Positions 41,800-53,920 of a stretch of DNA of 64,000 nucleotides are shown piece after piece. Under the pieces are notes generated by a model. That model searched no databases. It saw nothing but the letters and a program-made list of their open reading frames with translations, and had not been told where the DNA came from. Numbering within the stretch: the first letter of the stretch is position 1; every line of letters starts with the position of its first letter. The stretch spans positions 1,162,402 through 1,226,401 of the forward strand of contig JAOTOM010005150.1 in the NCBI GenBank assembly GCA_034440615.1. The letters are read 5' to 3'. The position numbers and the translations under genes were made by a program. The stretch comes from Ashinkailepas kermadecensis. Its lineage: Eukaryota; Arthropoda; Thecostraca; Neolepadidae.

Positions 41800-43625
41800 G
41801 TTGTCATGATATTCCCGGAATGGCGCAGTTGGAATTGGGGCAGACCCCGTAAGGGTATCCGCGGATTGCGAAAGAACGGCGCGCGGTAGCGCGCCGAAAT
41901 TTTGCATGCCTTTTCCCCCACATAAATTCGGCATGTTGTGTCTAAATTCTGAGATCGGGTCAGCGAGTTAGTCAAGGTCAAGTAAGGTCACCTCCAGAAA
42001 AGTTCAACCATTCGGCACGCTTTAACGGATAAAGATATTTTAATGAAACGTTCAGCGTTTGCTTATCTTTAGGAACGAAACAAAGCGCACCAGATACATT
42101 TTGTTCCGTTTTTGATTACTTATTAGTTTTGCATATTTGCCCATTAGAGCTAAAATAGAAGATTCTGGTTAAAGTAAGCATTTTTATGGGAGCAAGTTGA
42201 CTTCGAACAGCGTTTTTCGGTCCGCTCTACCCATTAGGAAAATAAAAATTAAAGAAAATTGAAAACTCGAAATTTTGGATTTTCCCCCAAAAATTGTTAT
42301 TTTTGGGTGGGCAAAAATGTAATGGCCATGATCGATTTCGCCTTCCTCTTCTAATTCTAAATATTTTTATTTTTCAAATCTCCCCCAAAACGAACTCCCC
42401 CATAGCCAAAAACATGATGTAAGTCGTGAAAACCTATGCCCCCTAGTGACGTCACTTTTGGGGAGATAGAATTTTGGGGCGGTGCCTGACCAAACTCGGC
42501 GAGCGCTTTCCGATGACACCTCTTTCGTTTTCGTGCGACGCTTAGTTTGGAGATTAGAGGGGGGTTGTATCACCCCACCCACCACCCCCTCCCCCCACCC
42601 CGAGACGGGGTGTGAGGATATGACCGGAAAGACGGGGCGGGGTAGGCTTTTATATAAAAACGTATACCTGACTGTGATAATTAATGTGGGAACAGTGCAT
42701 CAGGTTTTCGCATGCTTAGTTATTTTTTTTCGATATGAATCTGATAGCTAGCCAAATGATACCGAGACCACCAATGTGTCTACGTCTATGATAAGGATGA
42801 TTTTGTATTGTTCTGTCTTTGAATAATGATCGAAATTGCTCATGTACTTGACCTGCCACGCCTGGTTGCTATTTAAAGTGACTGATTAAAATGCCACACA
42901 TTTTAAAGAAATGGAAGTGAGAAATATCCATTGGTGTTGCTTGAGAACAAGTGACATAGAATGGATAATGAACTATCAATGTCTAACGTGTTCCCACACC
43001 AAGGGATCTACAACAAACCAAGTAAACCAAAGCCTTATTAGCGGTCATGTGATGCTGTACACCGAGACTTTGCGGCAGGATAAGCATACCATAACGTAGC
43101 TAGCCGTGCTATCAGGTGCCCACTCGGCGCTTTTTATCCGTTCGCGCCATTGCGATGCTACGACCTACTTTATCAATTCAGCCCTTCTGGCGGTAATTAC
43201 CCAGTCCCGTTACTAATCCCGATTTGTGGTTCTGGATTTTAATTACGAATGTCGAGATGTCGGCTTAGGTGGGCTTGTTAGCGGGAAATATCGAGCCCTG
43301 GTCGGCATTGTAACGAGCAAGTCGCAGAGGACGTGGCCTGGCCGCAGAGCTGTGCGGCCGGCCACCTGCGACCAACCGACCGGGCTGCGACCGTTCTACC
43401 CGCCACACCGTGAAATAGACGACGCGTCAGGCACCTGCGGACCTCGACCTGGTCTTCCAAGTCAGGAGGATGGCAGACTGAGTGGAAAACCATTCCTGAA
43501 TGGATAGTATATAGGTATATAGGTAAGCGCTGGGATCTTGCCTTAAAGTCATGCATTTCGATTTCTTGCTACGGTACCAGGTAGGCATGGCTCCACATCA
43601 CATGAGTCGAGGAAAATGCTTAAAG
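41800..43625. other. No gene recognised
   Basis: AT-rich, with a C-run area at 42565-42605. No conserved ORF. Confidence 0.45.
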
Positions 43626-43627
43626 CT

Positions 43628-43631
43628 TTTT

Positions 43632-43664
<33 letters not shown>

Positions 43665-43665
43665 C
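43628..43665. repeat. T-run plus (TA)n microsatellite
   Basis: About ten T followed by about 14 TA units. Confidence 0.95.
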
Positions 43666-43669
43666 TAGT

Positions 43670-44345
43670 TATGTACTCCAACTTCAGAGTGTCTCCTCCC
43701 TTGACATTATGAGTGAAATATATAGTACACTAGAGCATTAGGCTATCAAAAATAACATGGAAGTCTAATACCGTTTGTAATCATATGGCACGGACCAGGA
43801 TGTCCAGACGCCTTAATGTCTAAGCCGGCAGAATAGTCAACATACCTATTGCCGCACCGAGATACGGCTATTGTCGCACCGAGGCGATAACGGGGTAACA
43901 GCGGGGGGTGATTATCTGGAGCCAGGAGTGGGAAATTGTGTGTCCACACTTCGAAGTATTCTCAGCTGTGTTGTGATGTGGTGGTGAACATTTCTTTTTA
44001 CCTCGAGGATGCTACTCGGTGCGCCATTTGCCAAGTTGAAGCGCACAATAATCGGTTACCAGGGGATTCCAAACTTGAACTGAAAATGAAATGGGAGTGG
44101 ACAGGGAGTGGAAAGTTATTGACGAAGATGGGATGGAGGAGTTGGTAGTCATTCCGTGGTAGCTGCTATTCTCCACCCAATTCAGGGAATGTTGGACACT
44201 GTCTGACATATCCAGCTGTCAGGTCACCTAGACGAAACCTGCCCCAGTAAAGTTGGCTTATCCCCACGGACATTCGTCGGGTGGCTCCTAGTTACGGCGG
44301 CGCGCAGTGGGATTGGAATCGATAAGCGATTGCGGCGGGCCTGAG
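43670..44345. other. No gene recognised
   Basis: Unique sequence; nothing recognised. Confidence 0.4.
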
Positions 44346-44351
44346 CGACTC

Positions 44352-44960
44352 GTCAGGCTGCCGGTGGTGGCGCCCATTAGCTGGCCGGGCCACGCTGGGC
44401 CGCCGGCGGGACACCGTCCACACATGTCCAGGTGGGCTGTCTGTCCACTGCCGGCCGTGGCGTCAGGCTGCCGGTGGTGGCGCCCATTAGCTGGCCGGGC
44501 CACGCTGGGCCGCCGGCGGGACACCGTCCACACGTGTCCAGGTGGGCTGTCTGTCCACTGCCGGCCGTGGCGTCAGGCTGCCGGTGGTGGCGCCCATTAG
44601 TGGCCGGGCCACGCTGGGCCGCCGGCGGGCACCGTCCACGCGTCCAGGTGGGCTGTCTGTCCACGCCGGCCGTGGCGTAGGCTGCCGGTGGTGGCGCCCA
44701 TTAGCTGGCCGGGCCACGCTGGGCCGCCGGCGGCACCGTCCACATGTCCAGGTGGGCTGTCTGTCCACTGCCGGCCGTGGCGTCAGGCTGCCGGTGGTGG
44801 CGCCCATTAGCTGGCCGGGCCACGCTGGGCCACCGTCCACACGTGTCCAGGTGGGCTGTCTGTCCACTGCCGGCCGTGGCGTCAGGCTGCCGGTGGTGGC
44901 GCCCATTAGCTGGCCGGGCCACGCTGGGCCACCGTCCACACGTGTCCAGGTGGGCTGTCT
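44352..44960. repeat. 110-bp GC-rich tandem repeat, ~6 units
   Basis: Full units at 44352, 44462 and 44572; later units carry small deletions (for example CCGCCGGCGGGACA lost). Unit starts CGTCAGGCTGCCGGTGGTGG and includes CACACGTGTCCAGGTGGGCT. ORFs on both strands are artefacts. Confidence 0.95.
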
Positions 44961-44964
44961 GACC

Positions 44965-45275
44965 GGCTCGTGGGAGGCAGACGTATACTCAAGGTGTGGT
45001 GGTCTCATCCCCATGCTCGTGGGCGGCAGATGTAGACTCAAAGTGTGCTGATGACGTCCCCCTCGGTTCGTGGGCGGCAGATGTAGACTCAAGGTGGTTA
45101 TGGGCGATGCACTAAAGCCCAAATAACCAAGTAGACTCAATGTGTGACGACGACGTCCCTCCGGCTCGTGAGCGGCAGATATGGCCCCAAGTGCACCGGT
45201 GGTATCTGGGCGGCGGATGTGGGCCAGATGTGCACCGGAGTTGTTCCTCCGGCTCGTGGGCGGCAGATGTGTGTC
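44965..45275. repeat. ~60-bp degenerate repeat (GGCTCGTGGGCGGCAGATGT)
   Basis: Five diverged copies with CTCGTGRGCGGCAGATRT + AGACTCAAGGTGTG. A micro-copy is inserted at 45097. Confidence 0.8.
45097..45130 (+). mobile_element. LINE 3'-tail micro-copy 6 (internally deleted)
   Basis: Contains TTATGGGCGATGC then ACTAAAGCCCAAATAACCAA; most of the hairpin loop and 3' arm is missing. Flanked by GTAGACTCAAGGTG at 45083-45096 and GTAGACTCAATGTG at 45131-45144. The host is itself a tandem repeat, so this duplication is weaker evidence than at the other sites. Confidence 0.65.
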
Positions 45276-45289
45276 CAGGTGTGCCGGTG

Positions 45290-46930
45290 ACTCTCCCTGG
45301 CCTGATGGGCCGCTCCCGCTCCCGGTCACCGGACCGCGATCCGCGCGGCCGATAGGCGTGTTTTTGCGCCGCGTCGTCCGGCCGCACCTCTGGGCGCTTG
45401 CAGGCCGGCCGCGGCACCGCGCACGCTGCGGCCGCAGCGCGTTTGTCACACTCGGACACAATGGTTTTCACGGGCGCGCAGACGCGACATTCCGGCGGGC
45501 AAAAACCTGCCTGCAGATGGTATCGCGACGGCATTGTTTTTACGGCCGCCGGCGACGCCAGTGACGCCCGGCCACAACTCATCGTCGTGCCGGCGCGGCG
45601 CGTCGTCAGGCGTCAGGCGTCAGGCGCCACGGCCGGCGGCCGGCCCGACCGGCTCCCGATCGCACCCGATATCTGGCGACCATCGGTCAGCCGCCTGTCG
45701 CACGGCGCACTGGCCGCCGCGGCCTTGGCGCGGCTGTGACTGCGGTGTCGGCGCGCGCCCGATGGCGCCCGCTAGCGGCGGACAGGCGGCTCTGCCAGCG
45801 CCAGCTGGACGGCTGATGACTGACTTCTGAACACACTGGCTTCAGCGGCCGCACTGGCTCCAGCGGCCGTACGGTGCTCCTGCCGTGCAGAGTCGTGTCC
45901 TGTGGTTGTCCAGACTCGCCAGGTTTTTTTTCGCCGGCAGCAAAGCGTAAGACATGGCACACGCCGCCTGTCGGCTCATTCGTTGCCACCTTGTGACAAC
46001 ACGCCCCCTCCTATCACCACCGACATCCCCCAGCCCCTCATCGCAGGCCGCACCCCCAGCTGGGAGCTTAAACGCGTGCGCCGCGTGTGACCGCCGCGCT
46101 CTACCATCTCCCGTCGAGAGAATGTCGGCCATTAGCCGTGCGGCGTCAGTACTCGCCGTCGTCGCCAGTCGCTGCCTTGTTACGCCGTGCACTCGGAGCG
46201 ACGACGGCGGTGGTGTTGTGACCCGACCGTGACCCTGACCACATGGCACCCGGACACCGGGCTGTCCGACCATCCGTCTGGTGTGTAGGTGAGACACACC
46301 CTGTAACCAAGCCACGGCAGCGCGGCACGAACCGACTGCGTCGTCTCCGGTACTCACAGTTGTTGTGATAGGTGTGCTGCCCGCTGTGCGGCATATATAG
46401 GGACGGGATAGAAACGGTGATGTCCCTGGCAACGCTCGGTACGTGCTGACATTTGTTGTGCCCCTGTCCACCTGAGGTGGGCGTGCTCGTCTTGCACTGC
46501 AGGTGGCTCCCCGGGTGTCTACAGCCGTGCTGCAGGGGAAGTCGTGGTAATGTAAGCCACTTTTTACTTAAGGGGTGCATTTGGTACGTATTAAGCCACT
46601 TGGGTGCATTTGGTACGACATTAATTGTTTGTACCCATATTACACTGGGGAACAATTTTTCTTATTTTCTGTTGCATGCATTTATTTCAACTGATTCTAT
46701 GTATTTTTTCAACGCTAATTTGAAATCTGAAATCGGTTTTCCTCTGCCTGCTCTAGTTTTAATGCAATTTAAACCTGTTATTTTCGCAAAAAAAGAACGC
46801 CCATTGCTATTTACACTAGGGATAGCTTGAAAACTGGGCTTAGCTCTACCCGACCCTAACATAGCTTAACCGAACTTTAGACTAATTATGACAATTTGTT
46901 TCCAAAGATAAATTGTCTTTATCTTTATTG
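45290..46930. other. CpG-rich stretch then AT-rich stretch, no gene recognised
   Basis: 45290-45830 is very GC- and CpG-rich, with CGTCAGG repeated three times near 45603. A tiny repeat (TAAGCCACTTGGGTGCATTT) is near 46553-46618. Overlapping ORFs on both strands up to 209 codons show no family I recognise. Confidence 0.45.
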
Positions 46931-46939
46931 TTAATTTTG

Positions 46940-48752
46940 GATTCTAGAGATTTAGTTGATTTACACAAAAAAATTACAGCTTTTTTGTGTGTTTCAGATC
47001 TGAGCATAGCTTCTTCAAGTAGACATAAATGTGTAAAGAATCCTGATGCATTCTGTTATGTATGCGGCTGCTACACACTTCCTCGTCAAAGGCGCAATAT
47101 AACATCGTGTGTGAGGCGTGCCCATAAAGCCTATTTTGAAGTTCCCCTTGGCGACCAAGACAAGAAATGGGCTCCTCATGTTGTGTGTCATAATTGTGAT
47201 GAAATGCTTCGTGACTGGACAAAGGGAAAACGAAAGGGTCTGCCTTTTATAGTACCCATGGTTTGGCGACAACCCAAAGACCACACAACTGACTGCTAGT
47301 TTTTCCTGCTCAACACGAAGGATGTCGGCAAGAAAAACCGGCATAAATCTCCTATCCCAGTATTTCCGCAGCAACTCAACCTACTCCGCACATTGATAAA
47401 CTCCCGGCTCCAGTTTTTGATGGTTTTACCACATCTGAAGATGAAGGCAGTGAACATGATCAGGAAGGTGATGAGGGTTGTCGTAACGAGCTTCAAAAGA
47501 TGGTTTCAGAATCCGAAGCCTCCTCATCTGATACCAAACAGTCGTCAGCCCCTCAGCAGTTTAGACAGCCAGAATTGAATGACTTGGTGCGTGATTTGGG
47601 GCTCTCCAAGAAAGCAGCTGAGGTAGCAAAGAAAGCAAAAATCCTCCAGGCTGCAAGAACCAAAAAAATACTTGACCGATCTGCAAAAGTTTCATATTTA
47701 CAAAAATGGGATCAGATTTTTGTGGATTTTTTTCAGAAGACAAGCAGTTTGCTTACTGCCACGATTTCCCTGGTCTTCTCAAGCAATTCGGTGTTACCTC
47801 GTATAGTGCAACAGAATGGCGATTATTTCTTGATAGCTCTAAGCGCAGCCTCGAGTGTGTTTCTCTTGCACAATGGCAATGTTTATGTTGTGGTTCCAGT
47901 TGGTCACTCAGTGCATTTACGAGAACAACATAATGACATAAAAATTGTCATTGACTTACTCAAATATCACGAGCACAACTGGATCATTTGTGTGCACCTG
48001 AAAATGGTCAACTTGCTCCTTGGTCAACAGAAAGGCTTCACGAAGTTCCCATGCTTTCTCTGCATGTGGGACAGCCGAGCTCGAGAGAAACACTGGGACC
48101 AGGAGTGGCCCATCCGTGAAACTCTGGAAGCAGGCATGCCAAACATTGTGAATGACCCAATCGTCAGCCGAGAGAAGATCATTTTATCTCACTCCATATC
48201 AAGCTCGGCTTGATGAAATAGTTCGTGAAGGCATTGAGTAGTGTTAGTGAATGTTTCCAACATATAGTTTCTGCTTTTCCGGCTTTGTCTTTCGACAAGT
48301 TCAAAGCAGGTGTATTCGATGGACCACACATCCGTGGCCTTGAATACGTGATGAGGAATTTGTGAGGAAGATGAATGACAAGGAGAAGGCAGCATGGCTG
48401 TCTTTCGTGGCAGTTATACATAACTTTCTTGTTAACAAAAGGGCAGATTAACTATGAGGTTCTGGTTACCAGAATGCTGTTGGCTTTTCGCGATCTTGGG
48501 TGCAACACGAATGTCAAACTCCATTTCCTGAATAGTCACCTTTATGAATTCCCAGAAAACCTTGGGGCTGCCAGTGATGAACAGGGAGAGCGCTTCCATC
48601 AATACCTCAGTACGATGGAAGAGCGCTATCAAGGGCGATGGGACAAACATATGATGGGAGACTACTGCTGGAGCATCAAACAAGATTGCCGTGAGGATGT
48701 CCACAGACACAGCTACAAGCGCAAATTCTTGCCTGAACAGGACCTATTATAA
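46940..48752 (+). pseudogene. Decayed gene of an uncharacterised multi-copy invertebrate family
   Basis: The + strand reads one protein through at least five frame changes: CYVCGCYTLPRQRRNIT and WAPHVVCHNCDEMLRDW (Cys-pair N-terminus, about 47055-47225), then DLVRDLGLSKKAAEVAKKA (about 47580), SATEWRLFLDSSKRSLE (about 47795), KFPCFLCMWDSRAREKHW (about 48040) and EQGERFHQYLSTMEERYQG (about 48580), ending at KRKFLPEQDLL (48750). From memory this is a multi-copy family in cnidarian, mollusc and arthropod genomes, of unknown function and probably transposon-borne. No introns are evident. Stop codon at 47297. Two related direct repeats follow at 48938 and 49102. Confidence 0.6.
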
Positions 48753-48754
48753 CT

Positions 48755-50240
48755 TTATATTTCATTCTTATCAAATGTTCTGAATCAGAATTTTGAATAT
48801 TACGACATAAACATCTGAATGCATGTTTATGTAGTAATACATGTTAATGGATACATGTGTTTACATTTTTTTCAAACTATAATGCAAATTGTAATGTACC
48901 TATGCGAAAAATGAAAATGTTTAAGTGCAAAAAGATCTAGAGCTTGCAGAGAAAAACTTACTTCAGATTTGAATTCAGCACACTCAAATTGGACAGAAGC
49001 TAGTATATGCAACAAAACTTGTTCCCATTGTTATGAAAGGTGGTGGTTTTTTTTAGTTTTTCAAAAAAAAAAAAAAAAGTTAAATAATTCAACATAAGTG
49101 TAGCTTGCAGAGAAAAACTTACTTCAGATTTGAATTCAGCACACTCAAATTGGACAAGAACATGTGCTAGTATCAATGCAACAAAAACTTTGTTCCCCAT
49201 TGTTATGAAAGGGTGATTGGGCATAGATGAGTTTTTTTTTATAGTTTTCTCAAACATAAAAAAAAATAATCAGATATAAATAATTTTCTCAAACATAAAA
49301 AGTGTTCTCAAACAATTATAAATCAGTGATATTTTCAATTGTTCTGACGCATCGCCCTTGTCTCAACTTACCCCAGGCGAGGGGTAAGCTGATCCTAGTG
49401 ATGGGATAAGTTGATCACATGTCTTATGTATGTAAGCAAATGCTGGGAAGCCTAATGGGGAGTGCCACTTTTATTGTTGCAGGCTTTTTATGGTCACTTT
49501 TTGTCACCTCGCGTATTCTGGTGGAATAGAATGAAGCAATCAGAAAAGACCCCGTAGTTTACTTAGGCCTAGATTCTCACCGCCTTTTTATCTAGTATTG
49601 TCACACCATAGCCCGTAAGAGAGCAGCAACCTGCGCAACGCCAATGGGCTGAACAACAATTGTATGCCATTTGTTCTTGTTTCATGAGAAAAACAGCAGC
49701 AGGATATAACACATTATTGACCACGGCTCAACCGCTGCTTATCTTACCCCGGTCGCGATTCCTCAACTTGCCTCATACCTGCCCCACTTCAAATAAAATA
49801 TGGCTGTGCATTTCCTGATCATCCCACGCCAAAGTGGCTTCGATGGATTTAAAGACCACATGCCTACAAGTGTGTGCTGCGTAGCCTATCTGTTACGAAT
49901 TAAGGAAAATAATAACATTTACAAGTCAAGAGAAACTTACTTCAGACCTTGAAAAGACACGTTTTTGTTCAAGGTTCACCAGATATCTACTGCCCCCCCC
50001 CCCCCTCCCACGTCCAACCAAAAATGGTGACTCCTCGAGGTATCGGCAGGTGGCTTGTAAGTTCTCATGCCACCATAGGATGTTAGATTATGAAGAGTCT
50101 TAACTTATGGAGGCTCAACTAACGCACTTTCTCCAGCTGGACACTCGCCGTGAACTGTGTGTCGGCCAGCGGCCACGGCGTGTGGCCGTCGGCACTCAAT
50201 AGCTTGCCGCACCCGCCGGCCGTCTCGGGTGGCTGTCCAA
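48755..50240. repeat. AT-rich spacer with a ~115-bp direct duplication
   Basis: The segment AGCTTGCAGAGAAAAACTTA ... GTTATGAAAGG occurs at about 48938-49050 and 49102-49212, with a third partial match near 49930. A C-run is at 49988-50004. No gene recognised. Confidence 0.75.
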
Positions 50241-50385
50241 CCCACACCACGGAGGTGCCACCCACACCACCGAGATCCTACCTACAGCACGGAGATCCCA
50301 CCTACAGCACGGAGATCCCACCTACAGCACAGAGATCCATACCCACAACGTCTGGATCTCATCCGCAGCACACAGTCCCACCTGC
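50240..50385. repeat. ~21-bp repeat (CACGGAGATCCCACCTACAG)
   Basis: About six short units of CACCTACAGCACGGAGATCC, diverging at both ends. Confidence 0.85.
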
Positions 50386-50389
50386 CATT

Positions 50390-51530
50390 GGTGTAATCTT
50401 GGGGCTGAAGGCACATGTTGCCACCCCCAAATTTGCTCGCATCTTAATCCTCACCAAATCCACCTTCGTCGGCCGGGGGAGGGGGACTGTTGAAAGCCCC
50501 TCCCTATAGCATCCGATCTACATAAGCTATGAGAAAAAGCAAAGCGCCGTTAGAAAGTTATAGTCATGAGGAGCCCCAAGCTTACTTTACATTTGCATTT
50601 TGATCGATAATGAGGTCATCAGATACCATGCTGTCAATATACGGACCTCGAATTAAATCCATGGAATAGTAAAAGAAAGGCAGAGCTTGTTTTATTTCCG
50701 CATTGTTATTTTAAAAATACATCAACATACATGATACATGAAAACATTTATGTTGAACAGTAAAAAAAGGACTAAGACAGGGTAGGTTGGGTCAGGTCAG
50801 AATCAAGCTTGAAAGCCAGATTCCGAACTACTAATGGGCGCTGTATAACCAATGCAGTTGATGCGCCCTAAAACCCAAATAACTAACTAACTTCGAACTA
50901 CGCATGTTAGAGACAGGGAAATGGCATGGACAAGCCAATCTGGCCTAGACCTCATATCATAAATTATTTCTTCATTTTCGGTCATGCTGAGATCCTTACA
51001 GGGCATAATATTTCAACTCCGTTACATGACCTTTACCTTAGGAAATGGCCTGGAAAATATGAATATTTTGTATCGAATCCTTCCCAACAGAATCATTGAA
51101 GCAAAATGTTCGCATCTGCTTGATGTAACACAAAATACTGAGGTCAGGTGAGGTTGCGCCGTGTGGTCAAGTCAAGTAAGTTCAAGCTTGAATATCCATG
51201 ACACATCACTTTTTAAGTATGCAAATTGTGATCCAGGAAAAAAAGGATGAACTAGAGCATCTTTGTAAAATGTTTGTCTTCTGATGTCGTGATCTGGCCT
51301 TAGTTCACGCTGGGACAATGCGTGTCATATCTCGACCGGGTCAGTACCATATCTCGACCAGGTCAGTGGCACATCTGGATAGGAAGGAAGGAAGGGAGGG
51401 GGGGGGAGCAGCAGCACATCTGGGGCCGAGCTCGCCGCTGGGCCACGGTGACTGTGACGGGTGTGACTAACAGACAGCAGATGTGGCGGAAGCCGGCCAG
51501 TCTGAATGAGTGCAGGAGGCTTCGCCAACC
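50390..51530. other. No gene recognised
   Basis: Unique sequence apart from the micro-copy at 50832. Nothing recognised. Confidence 0.4.
50832..50891 (+). mobile_element. LINE 3'-tail micro-copy 7 (hairpin complete)
   Basis: TAAT + GGGCGC, 21-nt loop, GCGCCC, tail TAAAACCCAAATAACTAACT. Flanked by TTCCGAACTAC (50821-50831) and TTCGAACTAC (50892-50901), a target-site duplication with one indel. Confidence 0.88.
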
Positions 51531-51539
51531 GGCGGTTGC

Positions 51540-51990
51540 CGGCAGCTGCCTCCGGTGGGGCCGCCGGTGGGGCTACCGGTGGAGTCGCCGGTTTGGCTAC
51601 CGGTGGAGTCGCCCGTGGGGCTGCTGGTGAAGTCGCCGATGGGGCTGCTGGTGAAGTCGCCGGTGGGGCTGCCGGTGAAGTCGGCGGTGGGGCTGCCGGT
51701 GGGGCCGCCGGTGGGGCTACCTGTGGGGCTGCTGGTGAAGTCGCCGGTGGGGCCGCCTGTGAAATCGCCGGTGGGGCTGCCTGTGTTGCCGCCGGTGGAG
51801 TCGCCGGTGGGGCTACCGGTGGGGCCGCCGGTGAAGTCGCCGATGGGGCTACCGGTGTGGCCGCCGGTGAAGTCGCCGGTGGGGCTGCCTGTGGGTCCGC
51901 CGGTGGAGTCGCCGGTGAAGTCGCCGGTGGGGCTGCCTGTGGGTCCGCTGGTGGAGTCGCCGGTGAGGCTGCCGGTGGAGTCGCCTGCCG
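51540..51990. repeat. 15-bp minisatellite (GTCGCCGGTGGGGCT), ~30 units
   Basis: Units multiply by 3 nt, so two + frames stay open for 164 and 202 codons (VGLPVGPPVKSP and GAAGEVAGG types). Low complexity, no family; treated as repeat, not gene. Confidence 0.94.
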
Positions 51991-52029
51991 CCAGCGCTGG
52001 TTAGCCGTTCATCGATCCGTTACCCTCAG

Positions 52030-53160
52030 GAGATGGCCTGGTTACCCCGGCTCGCCACCTTCATTAGGCAGCCTGGTGACCCCGGCCCGCCACCTTCATT
52101 GGGCAGCCTGGTGACCCAGGCCCGTCACCCTCAGGGACGGCCTGGTGACCCCGGCCCGTCACCCTCAAGGGACGGCCTAGTGACCCCGGCCCGTCACCCT
52201 CAAGGGACGGCCTGGTTACCCCGGCCCGTCACCCTCAAGGGACGGCCTGGTTACCCCGGCCGTCACCCTCAAGGGACGGCCTAGTGACCCCGGCCCGTCA
52301 CCCTCAAGGGACGGCCTAGTGACCCCGGCCCGTCACCCTCAAGGGACGGCCTGGTTACCCCGGCCCGTCACCCTCAAGGGACGGCCTGGTTACCCCGGCC
52401 CGTCACCCTCAAGGGACGGCCTAGTGACCCCGGCCCGTCACCCTCAAGGGACGGCCTGGTGACCCCGGCCCGTCACCCTCAAGGGACGGCCTAGTGACCC
52501 CGGCCCGTACCCTCAAGGGACGGCCTGGTTACCCCGGCCCGTCACCCTCAAGGGACGGCCTGGTGACCCCGGCCCGTCACCCTCAAGGGACGGCCTAGTG
52601 ACCCTGGTTACCCCGGCCCGTCACCCTCAAGGGACGGCCTGGTGACCCCGGCCCGTCACCCTCAAGGGACGGCCTAGTGGCCCCGGCCCGTCACCCTCAA
52701 GGGACGGCCTGGTTACCCCGGCCCGTCACCCTCAGGGGACGGCCTAGTGACCCCGGCCCGTCACCCTCAAGGGACGGCCTGGTTACCCCGGCCTGGTTAC
52801 CCCGGCCCGTCACCCTCAGGGGACGGCCTAGTGACCCCGGCCCGTCACCCTCAAGGGACGGCCTGGTGACCCCGGCCCGTCACCCTCAAGGGACGGCCTA
52901 GTGACCCCGGCCCGTCACCCTCAAGGGACGGCCTGGTGACCCCGGCCCGTCACCCTCAAGGGACGGCCTAGTGACCCCAGCCCGTCACCCTCAAGGGACG
53001 GCCTAGTGACCCCGGCCCGTCACCCTCAAGGGACGGCCTGGTTACCCCGGCCCGTCACCCTCAAGGGACGGCCTAATGACCCCGGCCCGTCACCCTCAAG
53101 GGACGGCCTGGTGACCCCGGCCCGTCACCCTCAAGGGACGGCCTAGTGACCCCGGCCCGG
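52030..53160. repeat. 35-bp minisatellite, ~32 units
   Basis: Unit GGCCTAGTGACCCCGGCCCG + TCACCCTCAAGGGAC, with GGTGACC and GGTTACC variants mixed along the array. The first three units are diverged (CACCTTCATTGGGCAG). Confidence 0.97.
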
Positions 53161-53610
53161 ACCAGACAGGCGTCATCAGGTTGATGCGTTCTTAAGCAAG
53201 GTCAGTCAGTGACTTTCACCTCATCGAATCGGGGAGAAGAGAAGTGGAGAGGAGATCTGGGGAGAAGTGCCTTGGCGAAGCGGCCCTGGTGTTCCATGAT
53301 GGACTGATGGGGCTGGTTATCGTACTATCAGCTGGAAGCACTGGCATGTGGCTGAGCCTACTGTGACCCCCACCTTCTCCCTATTTCATCACTGGCATGT
53401 GACTGAGCCTACTGTGACCCCACGCTCTCCCTAGTTCACCCACTGTGCCATCCTGCCATGCCCGCCACGTTATTCCGGTCCTCGCCACAGCCGAAACCAT
53501 AACTCATCTGAACTTCTGTTCTTCTCCGCCGACGAGCCCGCCCACTGCAGGCTGGGTGTCAGTTTCCCGGACGCCGAGGACGCGGTGATTGCGGTGTGGA
53601 TGGCGTGTTG
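53161..53610. other. No gene recognised
   Basis: Unique sequence with a 50-bp near-duplication (CTGGCATGTGRCTGAGCCTA) at about 53341 and 53391. Confidence 0.5.
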
Positions 53611-53611
53611 T

Positions 53612-53920
53612 GCTGGGCTCGGGCTCTAAGCTACCGAAGAGTGGACACACGGTGGGCTCGGCTCGGGCTCTAAGTTACGGAGGAGAGGCAACACAATAAT
53701 CTCGGCTCGGGTTCTCAGGCACGAAGCCGAGTTGACACGATGGGCTCGGTTCGAGTTCCCAGGTACCAATGAGAGACCACACAATTATCTTGACTGGTTC
53801 TCAGGTACCGAGAAGAGGCCACACGATGATATCAGCCCGGGGCCCCAGGTACCGAGGGGAGATCACACTATGATCTCGGTTCGGGTTCTCAGGTACGGAG
53901 TCGAGTTGACACGATGTGTC
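53612..53920. repeat. ~47-bp degenerate repeat, ~7 units
   Basis: Diverged units with CTCGGCTCGGGTTCTCAGG + TACCGAGNNGAG + CACACGATG. Confidence 0.8.

Noticed and set aside
45290..46471. 209-codon minus ORF and + ORFs in a CpG-rich stretch
   Set aside because: Open frames on both strands as expected from high GC; no similarity, splice pattern or domain.
50150..50240. Possible next Nbea exon after a CTTTCTCCAG acceptor
   Set aside because: The translated frames do not resemble PH-BEACH sequence.
51506..52114. Gly/Ala-rich 202-codon ORF (silk- or collagen-like)
   Set aside because: 15-bp repeat open in more than one frame; no GXY pattern, signal peptide or flanking exon.
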